A stretch of 38,674 nucleotides of DNA from Verrucomicrobiaceae bacterium (GTDB lineage Bacteria; Verrucomicrobiota; Verrucomicrobiia; Chthoniobacterales; Chthoniobacteraceae): positions 1-38,674 of the forward strand of contig SXWH01000206.1 in the NCBI GenBank assembly GCA_005791535.1. Reading direction: 5' to 3'. Each line of letters opens with the position of its first letter. Position 1 is the first letter of the stretch. The position numbers were made by a program, and so were the translations under genes. Positions 10,401-18,510 of this stretch are shown here, piece by piece. Under the pieces are notes generated by a model, which saw only the letters and a program-made list of their open reading frames with translations, had not been told where the DNA came from and searched no databases.

Positions 10401-11806
10401 TCACTGCGGGAGTAGGCGCTCCTTATGCGAAGCCATGGGCGACTTCGATATCCGCAGGACCACCGGATGAATCGAGCCAATCGGTGACGTTCATTGTTTC
10501 AAACAGCGATCCGACGCTGTTCACCAACGCGCCGACGCTGCTTCCAAATGGCACGCTCACCTTTACGCCCGGCATGCGCGCCGGAACCGCGACGCTTACC
10601 GTAAGGGCGAAGGACAACGGCGGAGTCGACGATGGTGGCATCGATGAATCTGCGCCGCTGCTTCTCACCGTGCGCGTCACTTCTGCACTCGAAGCCGCCG
10701 GCACCTACCTCGGGCTCATCGTTCCCGATGCCGGAGTGGCCGCGCCGGACTACCGTCACTTCGGAATGGCGACCATTACTCTTTCGAAGACCGGTGGGCT
10801 CAGCGGCTCGGTGATTTTCAGCGGCAGAAAATATCCGGTGAAGGGAAAAGTGAACGATGTGGGAGCCATCACGCTTTCGACTGGTAACAACAATCTGGCT
10901 CTCGCGAGAAAACCCGATCCTGCAATCCCGGGTGACCTCGTCAGCGTAATCCTCTCGCTCCAATTTCAGAACGGCGATAGCCCGTCCTTCACCGGGCTCA
11001 TCAAGCCTGCAGTCGGCGCAGCGATGGCGCGCTTCACCGCCACGCGTCCTGTTTACAATGGCAAATCCGCACTCGTTCCCGCCGCCTTGCTCGACCCGCT
11101 GACTGATAAAGGGAAGCAAACCGCCGCATTCCTCGCGCTCACCGCACCGAACAACGGCTACACCGCCGCGCAATTCCCTCAGGGTGAAGGCACTGGCAGC
11201 TTCACGATTTCGAAAACCGGCGCTGTGAAATTCGCCGGCAAGCTCGCAGACGGCACAGCCTGCACGATGACCTCCGCGCTGCTGACCGGCGATCAAGTCC
11301 CGTTTTACGCCGCACTTTATGGAGGGAAAGGCCTCGTCTCCGGGACTGTTACGGCGCGGAGCCTGCCGGGCTCGGATGCGGACGGTGCCGCCTTCCGGTG
11401 GTTCCGCCCCGCGATCGCCAAACCCGCGCATCCCGGCTGGCCACAGGGAATCAATACCGACTTCATCGCTTGCAAGCTCCTGCCGAAATCCGCGCCCCTT
11501 CTTCCCTCGCTTGGCGTCACCGACACGGATGGGAATGCAAACGTGGATCTCTTGGATGCCGCGCTTCCGATCAAAGCGGTGAACATCGACGCGAAGAACA
11601 AAATCACAGTCATCGCACCGGCGACCGACAAACTCAAAGTCGCCGCCTCTGCTTCAAGCGGGAAGTGGAGTGGAACATTCGTTCTTCCTTCCACAGGGAA
11701 GAACGTGAAGTTCGCGGGCGTGATCCTCCGCAAAGCGGGATACGCCACCGGATACTACCTCGACGGAATCCCCGGCGGACGCGTCCAACTCGCGCCTGCG
11801 CCTTAA
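4430..11806 (+). CDS. Giant secreted lamin-tail / CotH-kinase-like / Ig-repeat protein
   Basis: Encodes 2458 residues with a signal peptide ending near SAAHAG. Rough order: lamin-tail (LTD) domain 21-170 (VVINEIMYRP, FIELHNT); CotH-type kinase-like domain ~321-724 with RIRGKSSRSY and a metal-site-like HDFD (D611, D613); further LTDs at ~741-884, ~896-1035 and ~1047-1190; two putative-Ig domains ~1198-1363 (each with SGTP); a fifth LTD-like domain ~1421-1596; four tandem ~105-110-residue repeats ~1653-2084; and a C-terminal verrucomicrobial beta-domain ~2087-2458 with two TLSKTG/TISKTG-type subrepeats. CotH proteins are atypical protein kinases in Bacillus spores; activity here is inferred only from the fold signature. 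The protein is probably extracellular or surface-attached. The stop is 5 bp from that of the convergent giant gene. Confidence 0.9.
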   Translation: MPRTFRALLTTFLIASAAHAGVVINEIMYRPAATYPEPVQLEFIELHNTDPAPANIGNWVLNSGVNFTFPAGTTIPAGGFVLVAADPLQAETAYGRTDFLGPWTGTLSNNGERIRLSKPGVTPGTFDKVDEVTYSSEGDWASRVRVVGGAAAGGWDWSTNASIGHSLELRNPALSNDNGQNWSASTNLNGTPGTANSALAANIAPIIKAVKHSPAVPKPADPVTISCELNDETVPAGLGATLFWRNATTASPGAFQSLAMTGDGTGKFSATLAALPNLSIVEFYISATDGALTRTWPAATAEGQTANCQYQVINETLNNTDTYYFIVMTAAENAIYEGLATSSDRQMNQTFITYRAGEASIRYRAGMRIRGKSSRSYVNRPMRIAIPGDDLLDGESALNLNPKYPWLQFAGMRLMQASGVRAADALPVEVRRNGVEYSTGSANAQDFGKWVRVEDEGRMLVANHWPGADTGNLYKNGAGSTTLGWRSGQATPSNPDGLIDGWSKQNNSDANDWSDYQNFATVWQTQAASHFTGGTAGNVQSSTWQGTAFSASAITQLETVADLDQFARWFAVMTIFADNETNISNGREDDYAAYFYPEVDGRRRMQLIAHDFDTIFGEGDSKITATARGLFDMTETGDSFKPLLPLFGDSTTAGNAAFRTKYFNAIRELYGTVLNSDTTGNPNPPFYQWVDANLTGWVPAATITSIKTWMTARQAHLLGLIGAAAITPPVATSTSTLAATPAGGVVIHEVLANNRNVYANGASFPDVIELRNTGASPVDVSGMTLSDDPLVPAKYTLPAGTTIPAGATLVIHADAATEAPGLHAGFQLDSDGDSVLLYASAANGGALVDSVNFGAQAENLSIGRTGGALNTWALCTPTIGAANTAVATLGSPAALKINEWGANPDYLLSGDFVELYNPSAQPVAIGGMRVTDDPINYSARHVFPPLSFMPAGGFLRINARGGDASPGNSTELAFSLNSTFGQIALSGANGTTVDLVPVVGQPRDTSTGRSPDGATTLARFALPSTPPTPGASNIAPPAGVINLINSLRVTEILFRPNALEYIELQNTGTTTLDLSGVQFTSGISYTFDTGVTLAPGAFAVICKDRAAFIAQFGALPNLAARNFTGTLDNAGESIALQPPAPWNINILNFSYDPDWFTDPTSNHSFVTNNPAQTAARDWNEKETWSLSPQVLGSPGSDGPPAITSALTASALTGNAFNYQIAATRLPLSYNATSLPSGLVVDTGSGLISGTPQVNGVFNVSISATNSGGTDTKTLVLTISLPPPPVITSSLAAQAAVSAPFSYQITGSNNPTSYNATGMPAWLSVNTGTGVLSGTPPAIGTFTATITATNAGGSDSKTLSIEVSDVGPFANFQWEPISAQVANTPFNATLRAVDSFGRTVNYNGPVNVGAIASTAGGVSTMGVVLTELGCSSPTPDYFEIENLGSTAVNTAGWFVITNRSSQGVNSALATTWALPASLAPGQIVGATDGTSSTNETYYGVDIDWPGAPKGWVILSDASGTIRDFCAWGYTAAEIATINVTSGGFTYTIGSQWSGDGAPIPPAGSSLFRSGISDSNSSANWALGSTPSPRGAQNSGLAAAVPLAVAPGSITLAAGVATVPVRVFNIGFATLTATAQGTPVAYSSAFDVTTPAANTPPYFIAGGNQTVPIDSGAQSIVAWATGIRPGASNEASQTVSFVVSSNNPALFSVQPAVDAGGALTFTPQAQAAGTAVVSVTPLDNGGTANGGIDTGAAQSFSITILPNTPPSFTKGADITAGQTAGAVTRTGWATAISAGAGETQQTVSFTVTNNNNALFSVQPAVSPTGTLTFTPAGNLTGVATVSITAVDSGGTNAGGLNSSVTATFTISIVGVNQTPTFTAGANLSVRHNVGAQTISNWATEISAGPAEEAGQTLTFEVSNSANDIFLVQPAISASGTLTFTPHPWRSGSATVTATLRDNGGAANGAIDFITRQFTITTRAVNDAPSFVPVATTITAGVGAPYAKPWATSISAGPPDESSQSVTFIVSNSDPTLFTNAPTLLPNGTLTFTPGMRAGTATLTVRAKDNGGVDDGGIDESAPLLLTVRVTSALEAAGTYLGLIVPDAGVAAPDYRHFGMATITLSKTGGLSGSVIFSGRKYPVKGKVNDVGAITLSTGNNNLALARKPDPAIPGDLVSVILSLQFQNGDSPSFTGLIKPAVGAAMARFTATRPVYNGKSALVPAALLDPLTDKGKQTAAFLALTAPNNGYTAAQFPQGEGTGSFTISKTGAVKFAGKLADGTACTMTSALLTGDQVPFYAALYGGKGLVSGTVTARSLPGSDADGAAFRWFRPAIAKPAHPGWPQGINTDFIACKLLPKSAPLLPSLGVTDTDGNANVDLLDAALPIKAVNIDAKNKITVIAPATDKLKVAASASSGKWSGTFVLPSTGKNVKFAGVILRKAGYATGYYLDGIPGGRVQLAPAP
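9385..10680 (+). repeat. Four tandem ~105-110-residue cadherin/Ig-like repeats
   Basis: Within the giant gene, four consecutive units share the order PxF, GA, WAT(xI)SAG, a run ending ALFSVQP or similar, GTLTFTP, then DNGG and (D)GGID. They start near 9385, 9715, 10030 and 10365. The last begins after VNDAPSF, the linker usual in such bacterial repeat arrays. They are likely stalk or adhesive spacers. Confidence 0.8.
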
Positions 11807-11811
11807 GCCGT

Positions 11812-14800
11812 CTATGGCGCGCGCAGCTTTCCGCGGAGGAAGCCGCTGTTCCCGAGTGCCGGTGCGATGCTTCGGAGTGTCACTCGTTCGATTCCTCCCG
11901 GGAGCGTGGTGCGTGCGGTAATCTCGAATTCGACACTTGCCGGTGCCCATGTGCCGCCGAGGGTCGCGACGGATTCCAGCGTCCAGTCGGCGTCAGCCAA
12001 TGGATTGCGCTCGAGCGTGAACGTCTGATGCCGCTGGCCGAGCACCGTTTCGCTTCCGCCCACCGGCATCGCGCCGGAGCCGACTGCCTGCTCGACGAGG
12101 TTCGAAATGCCGTCGCCATCATCGTCTCCGCCCGGATTCGCCAAAGGCGCGAGCGCATCGCTGCCGCCGGGATTTCCATGGATCGATGCGCTGGCACGCC
12201 AGTGGAGCGGATCGGTCGCATCCGGGTTTGTGAGCGGTGCGACGAGCACGAGCGAGGGACCGCTGCCATCCGGACTCGCGGGCCATTTTACACTGCCGCT
12301 GTCGTTGTAGCTGAAGCGTGTGATATCAAGTCCCGTGGCGCCGATCAGCGCGAGTTCCTCGCCGCCGTTGCTCAGGAAGTTGTCTCCGGCAACGTAATAA
12401 TGCGCGAGAGTCGGGACTCCGGGATAGCGCGCTGCAAACGCCGTGCTGTTGCGTGGAATGACGGCATACGCACCCGGCGCGAGCGTGGTGTTTGGGAAGG
12501 TGTAATCGATGCCGCCGGTGAATCGGCAGCCGGCGAGATTCACAGTCTGCGAGGCGCTGATGTTGCGCACTTCGATGAATTCGAACTCGTCGTTGTCGCT
12601 GGACGCGCTCAATTCGCCGCCGGTTGGATTCGCCGGATTGTAGTGCACTTCGGATACCACGAGGTTTCCGGCCGCGGCGGGGACGATTCCACCGGTGCCG
12701 GTGATGGTGATCGTATCTGTGCCGACGAGATTGCCATGGTAATCGAAAGCCTGGAGCGTGAGTGTCTGTGCGCCCGGGGCGACCGGAACGGTGGCCTGCC
12801 AGCCGGTCGCGCTGTTCCACGTAACGGGCAGCGCGAGTCCGCCGTTCTGAATAACGATATTGCGCACGTTCACCCAGCCCACGCCGTTGATCGTCGCACT
12901 GCTTCCGCTCGTGCTGAAATCCGCCGTCGTGACATCAAATGTCGTCGGCGGGTAGGCCGCATTGATCTGCGAGTTCACGAAGTTGACGCGGTCGTTCACG
13001 TAGGTGGTGATTTCGCCCCAGTTTCCGCCAGCGGTGCTGAAGGTCGGGTAGTGCGTAATCCACGACGAGAGGTAGGTCGTGTTGAAACTCGTCGCTATGA
13101 TGTCCTGAAGGTGCTGGTAGAACAGGCGCTGATTCGCCGCGCTGATGCCCGTGATTCGGGAGATGTCCGGATTGATGATGAGCGGATCGTTGCTCGGCGC
13201 GGTCTGGAAATCGAGATCCCACGGCAGGAAGAGCATGCGCCCGTCGATACGCGAGTAGAGCTTCAAGTTGTGCCATGCTCCGCCGGTGGTGATGTAATTG
13301 TCCTGCACTCCGGCGAGCGAAAGCGCGGCTGCGGTGCGCAGCCACTGGTCCACGTCGATGGTATCCGGCAGTGCGGCATTAAACGAAGCTCCCGCGGGCA
13401 GGCGGTAGGTCTGGTTCAACTCCAGCATGCCCGAGTAGTCGTCGTTCGTGCGCGCGCTTCCGATGAGGAAGTTCCAGCGGAAGGCCTCTTTGTCAGCCGT
13501 TGTATAGCTCTCGAATTCGACACCTACGACGTTGTCCGGACTTGGAAGTTTTGCGCCCTCGGGTCCACCGCCGACGGTCGTCGTCGGGTAATAGATGAGT
13601 TCGTACTTGAACGACGGCTGCGACGCGCCGTTTTCAAACGTGCTGTCGGCCCAAACGTCGTTGAACTCCGCCATCGTAAGGATCGCAGAGCCGTTGTGCG
13701 CGCTGCGCGGGGCGATGACATATCCGATGTCGTTCCACATCGAGGGAACCCCACCGGCGCGCTGCATGAAATGCCACGTAATGATTTCCGAATGACCAAA
13801 TCCGCTTCCCACCGTTCCGCGCCCGTAGCCCGAGCGATCGAGATTGATCGAAGTGTGTGCGCCGCGGAATGGCTGCATCGGATCGAAGTTAACCGCGAAG
13901 CCGAGCCGGATGTCGGCCGGACGGCCGCGCTGCGACGACTTCAGCCGCACGCTGGCGTCATAAAATACTTCGCTTTCACGGTAAACCACCGTGCACGGCA
14001 GGAAGTCATTGCTCATGCAGTTGGTCGGGTCGTGCATGAAGTTTGCGTCCGCCGTGAGCATGAGAATCCGCACGCCGTGGCCAGCGGTCGTGGGCGTCGT
14101 GCCATCCGCCCAGCGCACCATCGCGCGCGAAGCCGAGCCGGCGGCCGGGAATGTGGAAGTCGTCGTGCCGTCGCCGGCCTCCACGTAGAACTGCACGAGC
14201 GCGCCCGTGGTCTGCCCGGGAATCTGCGCCTCGTAGAGGCCGCCGGTCAGAGTCATCGGTACGCTGTTGAACGAAACCGAACCATCGAGCCGCCACTTCA
14301 ACGCCACGCTCGCGACGCCCTGCGGATCGGCGGCTGCGACGCGAACCGTCACCGGAACGCCCACCTCCGGCAGAACCGGTGTGTGGGAGAGTGAAGAGAA
14401 TGTGGGGCCTGTCAGCGCGACGAATCGCGAATTTTGCGCTCCAGGCGTGCCGTTGTTTTGCGGCATTGGAAGAAGACTCGTGCGTGCGAGTCGGTTGAAA
14501 TACAGCCGCGAGTGCAGTCGTGGCGTTCCGCTAATCCAGCGTGCGCGGAACGAAACCGTATAGGTGTTCGTGTTGCTGAGCGTCGCGTAAGTCGCGCCGT
14601 TCTTCAGCGTGGTCTCCAGATGATTGTGCATGTGCTCGGTCGCTCCGGTGGCTACGACTTTGAGCACCTTGTTTCCCGGCGCGGAGGGATCGTCCACGAC
14701 GACGGTGCGACCGTGGCTGCCGTGGTTGCCGATGTTGCGCCACGCGTTCGCGGTGCCGCTGGAGAAATTCCCGTTCTGGATCAACTGAACCGTCCCGGAC

Positions 14801-17800
14801 GTGCCTTCCATCACGCTCACGTCGTCAATCAGGCACTCGCCATCGTTCAGCAGGCCCATGACGAGCTCGTTGTATTGCGTCGGGTCGTTGCTTCCCGGCG
14901 GCGGTGCGCCGGTTCCCGTGTAACTGAATGTCTGCCACGATGATTTAGAAGTCTCGTCGCTCGCTGCCCACGCTTCGGGGACGCTGTTGTCCATGCCGGG
15001 GTTGCGAAGCTCCAGACTGCCGCCTCCGCCGTCCGCGCGGCCATCCCACCGGCCACCGCTAAAGTAATGGACTTCGTCCACGGGATTTCCGTTCGCATCC
15101 TCGATTGAGACGAGATCGTCCGAGTTCGAAAGACTGCCCGTCATCGGGCCGACGACAGAAATGCCGGGGAACTTCGCCAGGAGCGCCGTGGGATTGTTTG
15201 AAACGACGAGGTATCCGCCCGCAGGAATCGTCGTTCCGGGAGCAAAGGCAAAGCCGATGCCGCCGCCGAGTTTCCATCCGGTCAGGCTCACAGGGCCTGC
15301 GCTCTTGTTATAAAGTTCGATCCATTCCTCCGGATTTGCGGTGCTTCCGGTTGGCAGAAATACCGGCGCGTGGTTGTACATGATTTCGTTGATCACGACC
15401 GTATCGGGCACGCTGAACGTGTTCGCAGCGCCGGGCGTCGCAGCGGATGGTGCCAGCCAGCGTCCGTTCGCATCCTTCGCCTGCGCGGCGTTCTTGATCA
15501 CCGCTCCTTCCACTCCGGCTCCTGCGACGCTGAGGAAAATCTTTTCTCCGTCAAACGGGCGCCAGCCGAGCGTTGTCTGGTCGAGTGAAAGCAGTGCGCC
15601 TGCTGCGAGCGTACCACTGAGCGAATACGTTGCACCGCTGGAGGTCGAGAGCGTCCAGCCGGTAAGCGAAACGGACGAGCCGGTCGTGTTGCGAATCTCG
15701 GCAAACCAGGTTCCCGCAGTGGCGGCTGCGAGCTCATTGAATTGCAACGCCATTGCGAGCGTGGGTGCAACCGGTGTTTCGGTCATGTCCAGTTGCGCCA
15801 TGAAGAAGGCGTCCGCTGTTCCAGATGGATGCTGGTGCAATTCCACGGCAAGCACATTGGTTCCATGCACAATCGCGCCCGCAGGAATCTCGACGACGCC
15901 GTTAAATTTCGGATACACGACGTTCGAATCCGCAGGCGTGCTGGATGTCGGAGTTCCCGTGATATTGTTCCGGTGAACCTCGACGCCGTTGATGTAAAAC
16001 ACCGCACCGTCATCGATGAGGTAATTGAGCAGCAGCCGGTAGGCGGAAGTGCCCGCGCCGGTGTTCGTGAAAGTTTTCCGGAAGTAGGTCGTCGTTGGAT
16101 TTGCAGCGAGCGTTGTCTTCGAGAGGATTGGCTGCGCCGTTGCATCCCACTTCACGCGGAAGCCGCCGGGGTTCGCGCCGGGTCCGGCATTCGTCCATGT
16201 GAAGTCGAGCGTGTTGGCTCCATTTGCAAAGCCGGTGATACTCAACGGGCCGTTGAACGCGCCGAAGCCCGCGCCGCTGATTGCCTTGTTCGTGCCATTG
16301 AGCAGCACGCTGTCGAGCGAGTTATCCACGGCGAAGTAGAGCTTCACATCGAAAGTGCCCGGCTGATACGCGCTGAAGTCCGCAGTGGTGCGCCAAGTGA
16401 ACGTGCCGGCTGCGACATTCTCCGTGCCGTTGGCGGTGAGTCCGCTCCATTGCGAAAGCGCATCGGGACCGAACCACGCCGGGTGTCCGCTTTGGACCAC
16501 GGCTGGCACGCCGTTGGTCACATTCGTGTAGTGCAGATCGTTGCTTCCGGAAGTTGCGACCGCGCCAGCATCCGTCACGCCGGTGTTGTAAAGTGTCGAA
16601 ATCTTTTCCCGCAATGCGACCGGTGTTGCGGGTCCCGCCACACCCTCCTTGTAGAACTTTACCTCGCTGAGGCCGGCGAAACTGTTGTCTCCGCCGTGAT
16701 TGCTGAGGATATTGAAACGCACGTAACGGATGCCCGTCGCTGCGAGTTCAACATGCTGACCCGACTCGGTAGCGAGCCCGCTTGCGCGAATAAAATCGAC
16801 CGTCGCGACTGTCGTGAACGGACCGCCCGCAGCAGTCGAGGTCTGGACCTGCACTTGATTTGAGCCACGCGTCGGCAGATTGACCTCATTGTAGTTCCAG
16901 ACGTGGAACGACGTGAGGTTCACGATCGCCCCGAGGTCGTAGGTGATATCTGCGGGGAGTGTGTCGTTTGGCGTGCCAAACGTGCCGTTTGAAAGCCACA
17001 TCGTGCCATCGGGCGTCGTGCCGTGGGTCTGGCCGGAGATGCCGGAACCGTTCACGGTGTTGGCAGCGCCGCGCGTGAAGCCCGTCGTCAACTGCGACGA
17101 AAATCCGGAAACACTGGCGGACGCCTCGACCTCTCCGGGCACTGCGCCGGCGACCTCGTTGCTGAATGCGTAATGGTGCCACGTTCCGGAGTCGATTGGA
17201 GTGAAATCGAACGCGATCGTTCCATTACCGCTGGCCTTGTAGTGGTATTTCACAATGAGGCCGTTACCGGAGCGGGTCGCGTTTTCATCGACGATGTGCC
17301 CAATGCCCGTATCGCTCGGTGTAATCAGGTTGCGGCGAACCGGCGGGTCGCCAAAGCCGGTTGCGTAAAAGGTGGCGATGTAAGTTTGATTCGGCGTGAG
17401 GTTCGAAAGTTCGAGACGTGATTTTCCGTTGAATGAATTGCCGTAGAAAAACTCCTGGCAGAGCTGGAAGCTGCCCGAGCCCCCGGGCAGTGCATTCGCA
17501 CCCGCGCCGCTTCCGTTATTTGCGAACTGATTGGTAGCGCCGAGGAGCACCCAGTTTGCACCGCTGGTGACTCCGGTCCCCGGTGAATCAAACGTCACGC
17601 CGTTGATTGCCGTGTAACCGCCGGCGCGATTCAGGCCGATTTTGTGTGTGTAACTCTTTCCCGAGGAAATGTCGGAAGTCGCGTCGTTTGTCCACGTCTT
17701 CACTGTCCAGATTCCGCCCGGCACGACCGGCGGCGCATCCATGTAAAGCTGCGGATTTCCAAATTGAATGCCCGCCTGCCCGCTGCTCCATGCGCTATCA

Positions 17801-18417
17801 TCGAAGGCCGCGGTGTTCCAGTTCGCGGCTGGAACGGTCTGGGTGAACTTCCACGTTGCGTCGCGCGAAACCGGTCGCGTCGTGACGGGCGGCGGCGGTG
17901 GCGGGAAATTCACCGTTCCCGGAGTGCCTCCGACCTGCTCGCTCGCGCGCCATGATTGAGGGCGGGCGGAGTTGGAAAAAGCCGAGGATTTCGAAAGAGT
18001 CACACCGCCGCCGTCCGGTGCCACCGGCCATTCGCCCTTGTCGCCGTAGGTGAGTTCATCCATCGCGCGATCGTTGTTGTCGCGCAGGCGGAGTGTGTCA
18101 CCCGAGTTGCTCAGCGCGCCAATGAACGGTCCCATCGCGCCGGAATACATAGCAGGGGTTTTCGCCACTACGATGCGACCGCCGCCGGGAATCACCGTTC
18201 CATTTGGAAACGCGAAATCCACACCGCCCGAGATGCGCCAGCCGGACATGTCCACGTTCACAGCCATGATGTTCTGGACCTCGATGAATTCCGCCGCTTC
18301 TCCTGCGCCGCCGGGGTTGTAATGGATTTCGTTGAATACGACGACAGCGTCGTTTGGCGGCAACGCCGCGAGCGGGCAAGCGAGGAGCGAAAGCGCGAGA
18401 AGTAGTTTGTTGTTCAT
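11812..18417 (-). CDS. Giant secreted lamin-tail / discoidin / CotH-kinase-like protein
   Basis: Encodes 2201 residues from the ATG at 18415-18417, with a signal peptide ending near PLAALP. Rough order: LTD ~23-166 (VVVFNEIHYNPGG); jelly-roll half-domain ~188-215; an unassigned module ~241-426 shared with the neighbouring gene; F5/8 type C (discoidin-like) domain ~430-593; two jelly-roll-like regions ~601-881; LTDs ~886-1000 and ~1003-1143; a carbohydrate-binding-like region ~1160-1320; an FN3-like region ~1342-1433; a CotH-type domain ~1441-1810 with RLKSSQRGRP and PWDLDF (D1734, D1736); another LTD ~1918-2093; an aspartate-rich calcium-type loop GDDDGDGIS; and a short C-terminal beta-domain. 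It is probably extracellular and carbohydrate-binding. It is convergent with the 2458-residue gene and could share a transcript only with the upstream gene, from which a hairpin separates it. Confidence 0.9.
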   Translation of the reverse strand: MNNKLLLALSLLACPLAALPPNDAVVVFNEIHYNPGGAGEAAEFIEVQNIMAVNVDMSGWRISGGVDFAFPNGTVIPGGGRIVVAKTPAMYSGAMGPFIGALSNSGDTLRLRDNNDRAMDELTYGDKGEWPVAPDGGGVTLSKSSAFSNSARPQSWRASEQVGGTPGTVNFPPPPPPVTTRPVSRDATWKFTQTVPAANWNTAAFDDSAWSSGQAGIQFGNPQLYMDAPPVVPGGIWTVKTWTNDATSDISSGKSYTHKIGLNRAGGYTAINGVTFDSPGTGVTSGANWVLLGATNQFANNGSGAGANALPGGSGSFQLCQEFFYGNSFNGKSRLELSNLTPNQTYIATFYATGFGDPPVRRNLITPSDTGIGHIVDENATRSGNGLIVKYHYKASGNGTIAFDFTPIDSGTWHHYAFSNEVAGAVPGEVEASASVSGFSSQLTTGFTRGAANTVNGSGISGQTHGTTPDGTMWLSNGTFGTPNDTLPADITYDLGAIVNLTSFHVWNYNEVNLPTRGSNQVQVQTSTAAGGPFTTVATVDFIRASGLATESGQHVELAATGIRYVRFNILSNHGGDNSFAGLSEVKFYKEGVAGPATPVALREKISTLYNTGVTDAGAVATSGSNDLHYTNVTNGVPAVVQSGHPAWFGPDALSQWSGLTANGTENVAAGTFTWRTTADFSAYQPGTFDVKLYFAVDNSLDSVLLNGTNKAISGAGFGAFNGPLSITGFANGANTLDFTWTNAGPGANPGGFRVKWDATAQPILSKTTLAANPTTTYFRKTFTNTGAGTSAYRLLLNYLIDDGAVFYINGVEVHRNNITGTPTSSTPADSNVVYPKFNGVVEIPAGAIVHGTNVLAVELHQHPSGTADAFFMAQLDMTETPVAPTLAMALQFNELAAATAGTWFAEIRNTTGSSVSLTGWTLSTSSGATYSLSGTLAAGALLSLDQTTLGWRPFDGEKIFLSVAGAGVEGAVIKNAAQAKDANGRWLAPSAATPGAANTFSVPDTVVINEIMYNHAPVFLPTGSTANPEEWIELYNKSAGPVSLTGWKLGGGIGFAFAPGTTIPAGGYLVVSNNPTALLAKFPGISVVGPMTGSLSNSDDLVSIEDANGNPVDEVHYFSGGRWDGRADGGGGSLELRNPGMDNSVPEAWAASDETSKSSWQTFSYTGTGAPPPGSNDPTQYNELVMGLLNDGECLIDDVSVMEGTSGTVQLIQNGNFSSGTANAWRNIGNHGSHGRTVVVDDPSAPGNKVLKVVATGATEHMHNHLETTLKNGATYATLSNTNTYTVSFRARWISGTPRLHSRLYFNRLARTSLLPMPQNNGTPGAQNSRFVALTGPTFSSLSHTPVLPEVGVPVTVRVAAADPQGVASVALKWRLDGSVSFNSVPMTLTGGLYEAQIPGQTTGALVQFYVEAGDGTTTSTFPAAGSASRAMVRWADGTTPTTAGHGVRILMLTADANFMHDPTNCMSNDFLPCTVVYRESEVFYDASVRLKSSQRGRPADIRLGFAVNFDPMQPFRGAHTSINLDRSGYGRGTVGSGFGHSEIITWHFMQRAGGVPSMWNDIGYVIAPRSAHNGSAILTMAEFNDVWADSTFENGASQPSFKYELIYYPTTTVGGGPEGAKLPSPDNVVGVEFESYTTADKEAFRWNFLIGSARTNDDYSGMLELNQTYRLPAGASFNAALPDTIDVDQWLRTAAALSLAGVQDNYITTGGAWHNLKLYSRIDGRMLFLPWDLDFQTAPSNDPLIINPDISRITGISAANQRLFYQHLQDIIATSFNTTYLSSWITHYPTFSTAGGNWGEITTYVNDRVNFVNSQINAAYPPTTFDVTTADFSTSGSSATINGVGWVNVRNIVIQNGGLALPVTWNSATGWQATVPVAPGAQTLTLQAFDYHGNLVGTDTITITGTGGIVPAAAGNLVVSEVHYNPANPTGGELSASSDNDEFEFIEVRNISASQTVNLAGCRFTGGIDYTFPNTTLAPGAYAVIPRNSTAFAARYPGVPTLAHYYVAGDNFLSNGGEELALIGATGLDITRFSYNDSGSVKWPASPDGSGPSLVLVAPLTNPDATDPLHWRASASIHGNPGGSDALAPLANPGGDDDGDGISNLVEQAVGSGAMPVGGSETVLGQRHQTFTLERNPLADADWTLESVATLGGTWAPASVEFEITARTTLPGGIERVTLRSIAPALGNSGFLRGKLRAP
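17140..17695 (-). repeat. Shared unassigned module, copy 3 (in the 2201-aa giant)
   Basis: About 185 residues with SSGKSYTHKI, AINGVTF, GANWVL, FFYGNS, LSNLTPNQTY and a final HHYAFSNEV. It matches the two modules in the upstream autotransporter-strand gene in motif order and spacing. Confidence 0.7.
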
Positions 18418-18450
18418 GGTGAGACGGACTTTGAGAATGAATGCGAAAAG

Positions 18451-18489
18451 AGAAGGGACGCAAGGGACTCTTCGGTCTCCTGCGTCCCT
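18451..18489 (-). terminator. Intrinsic terminator after the PEP-CTERM gene
   Basis: AGGGACGCA (18454-18462) pairs with TGCGTCCCT (18481-18489), and an inner GGGAC/GTCTC arm extends the stem around a TTCG-type loop. On the minus strand the hairpin is followed by TTCTCTTTT. It lies between the PEP-CTERM gene and the giant gene downstream, limiting read-through between them. Confidence 0.65.
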
Positions 18490-18510
18490 GATTTGGAAGT
18501 CAAAGAAAAC

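Noticed and set aside
9385-10680. Repeats considered as possible CRISPR-like array
   Set aside because: They are protein-level repeats of ~320 bp with diverged DNA, in frame within one gene.
11398-14394. A 998-codon open frame on the plus strand crossing the convergent stops
   Set aside because: It overlaps both giant genes; the product is Arg/Ala-rich without domains. It is a shadow of the minus-strand gene.
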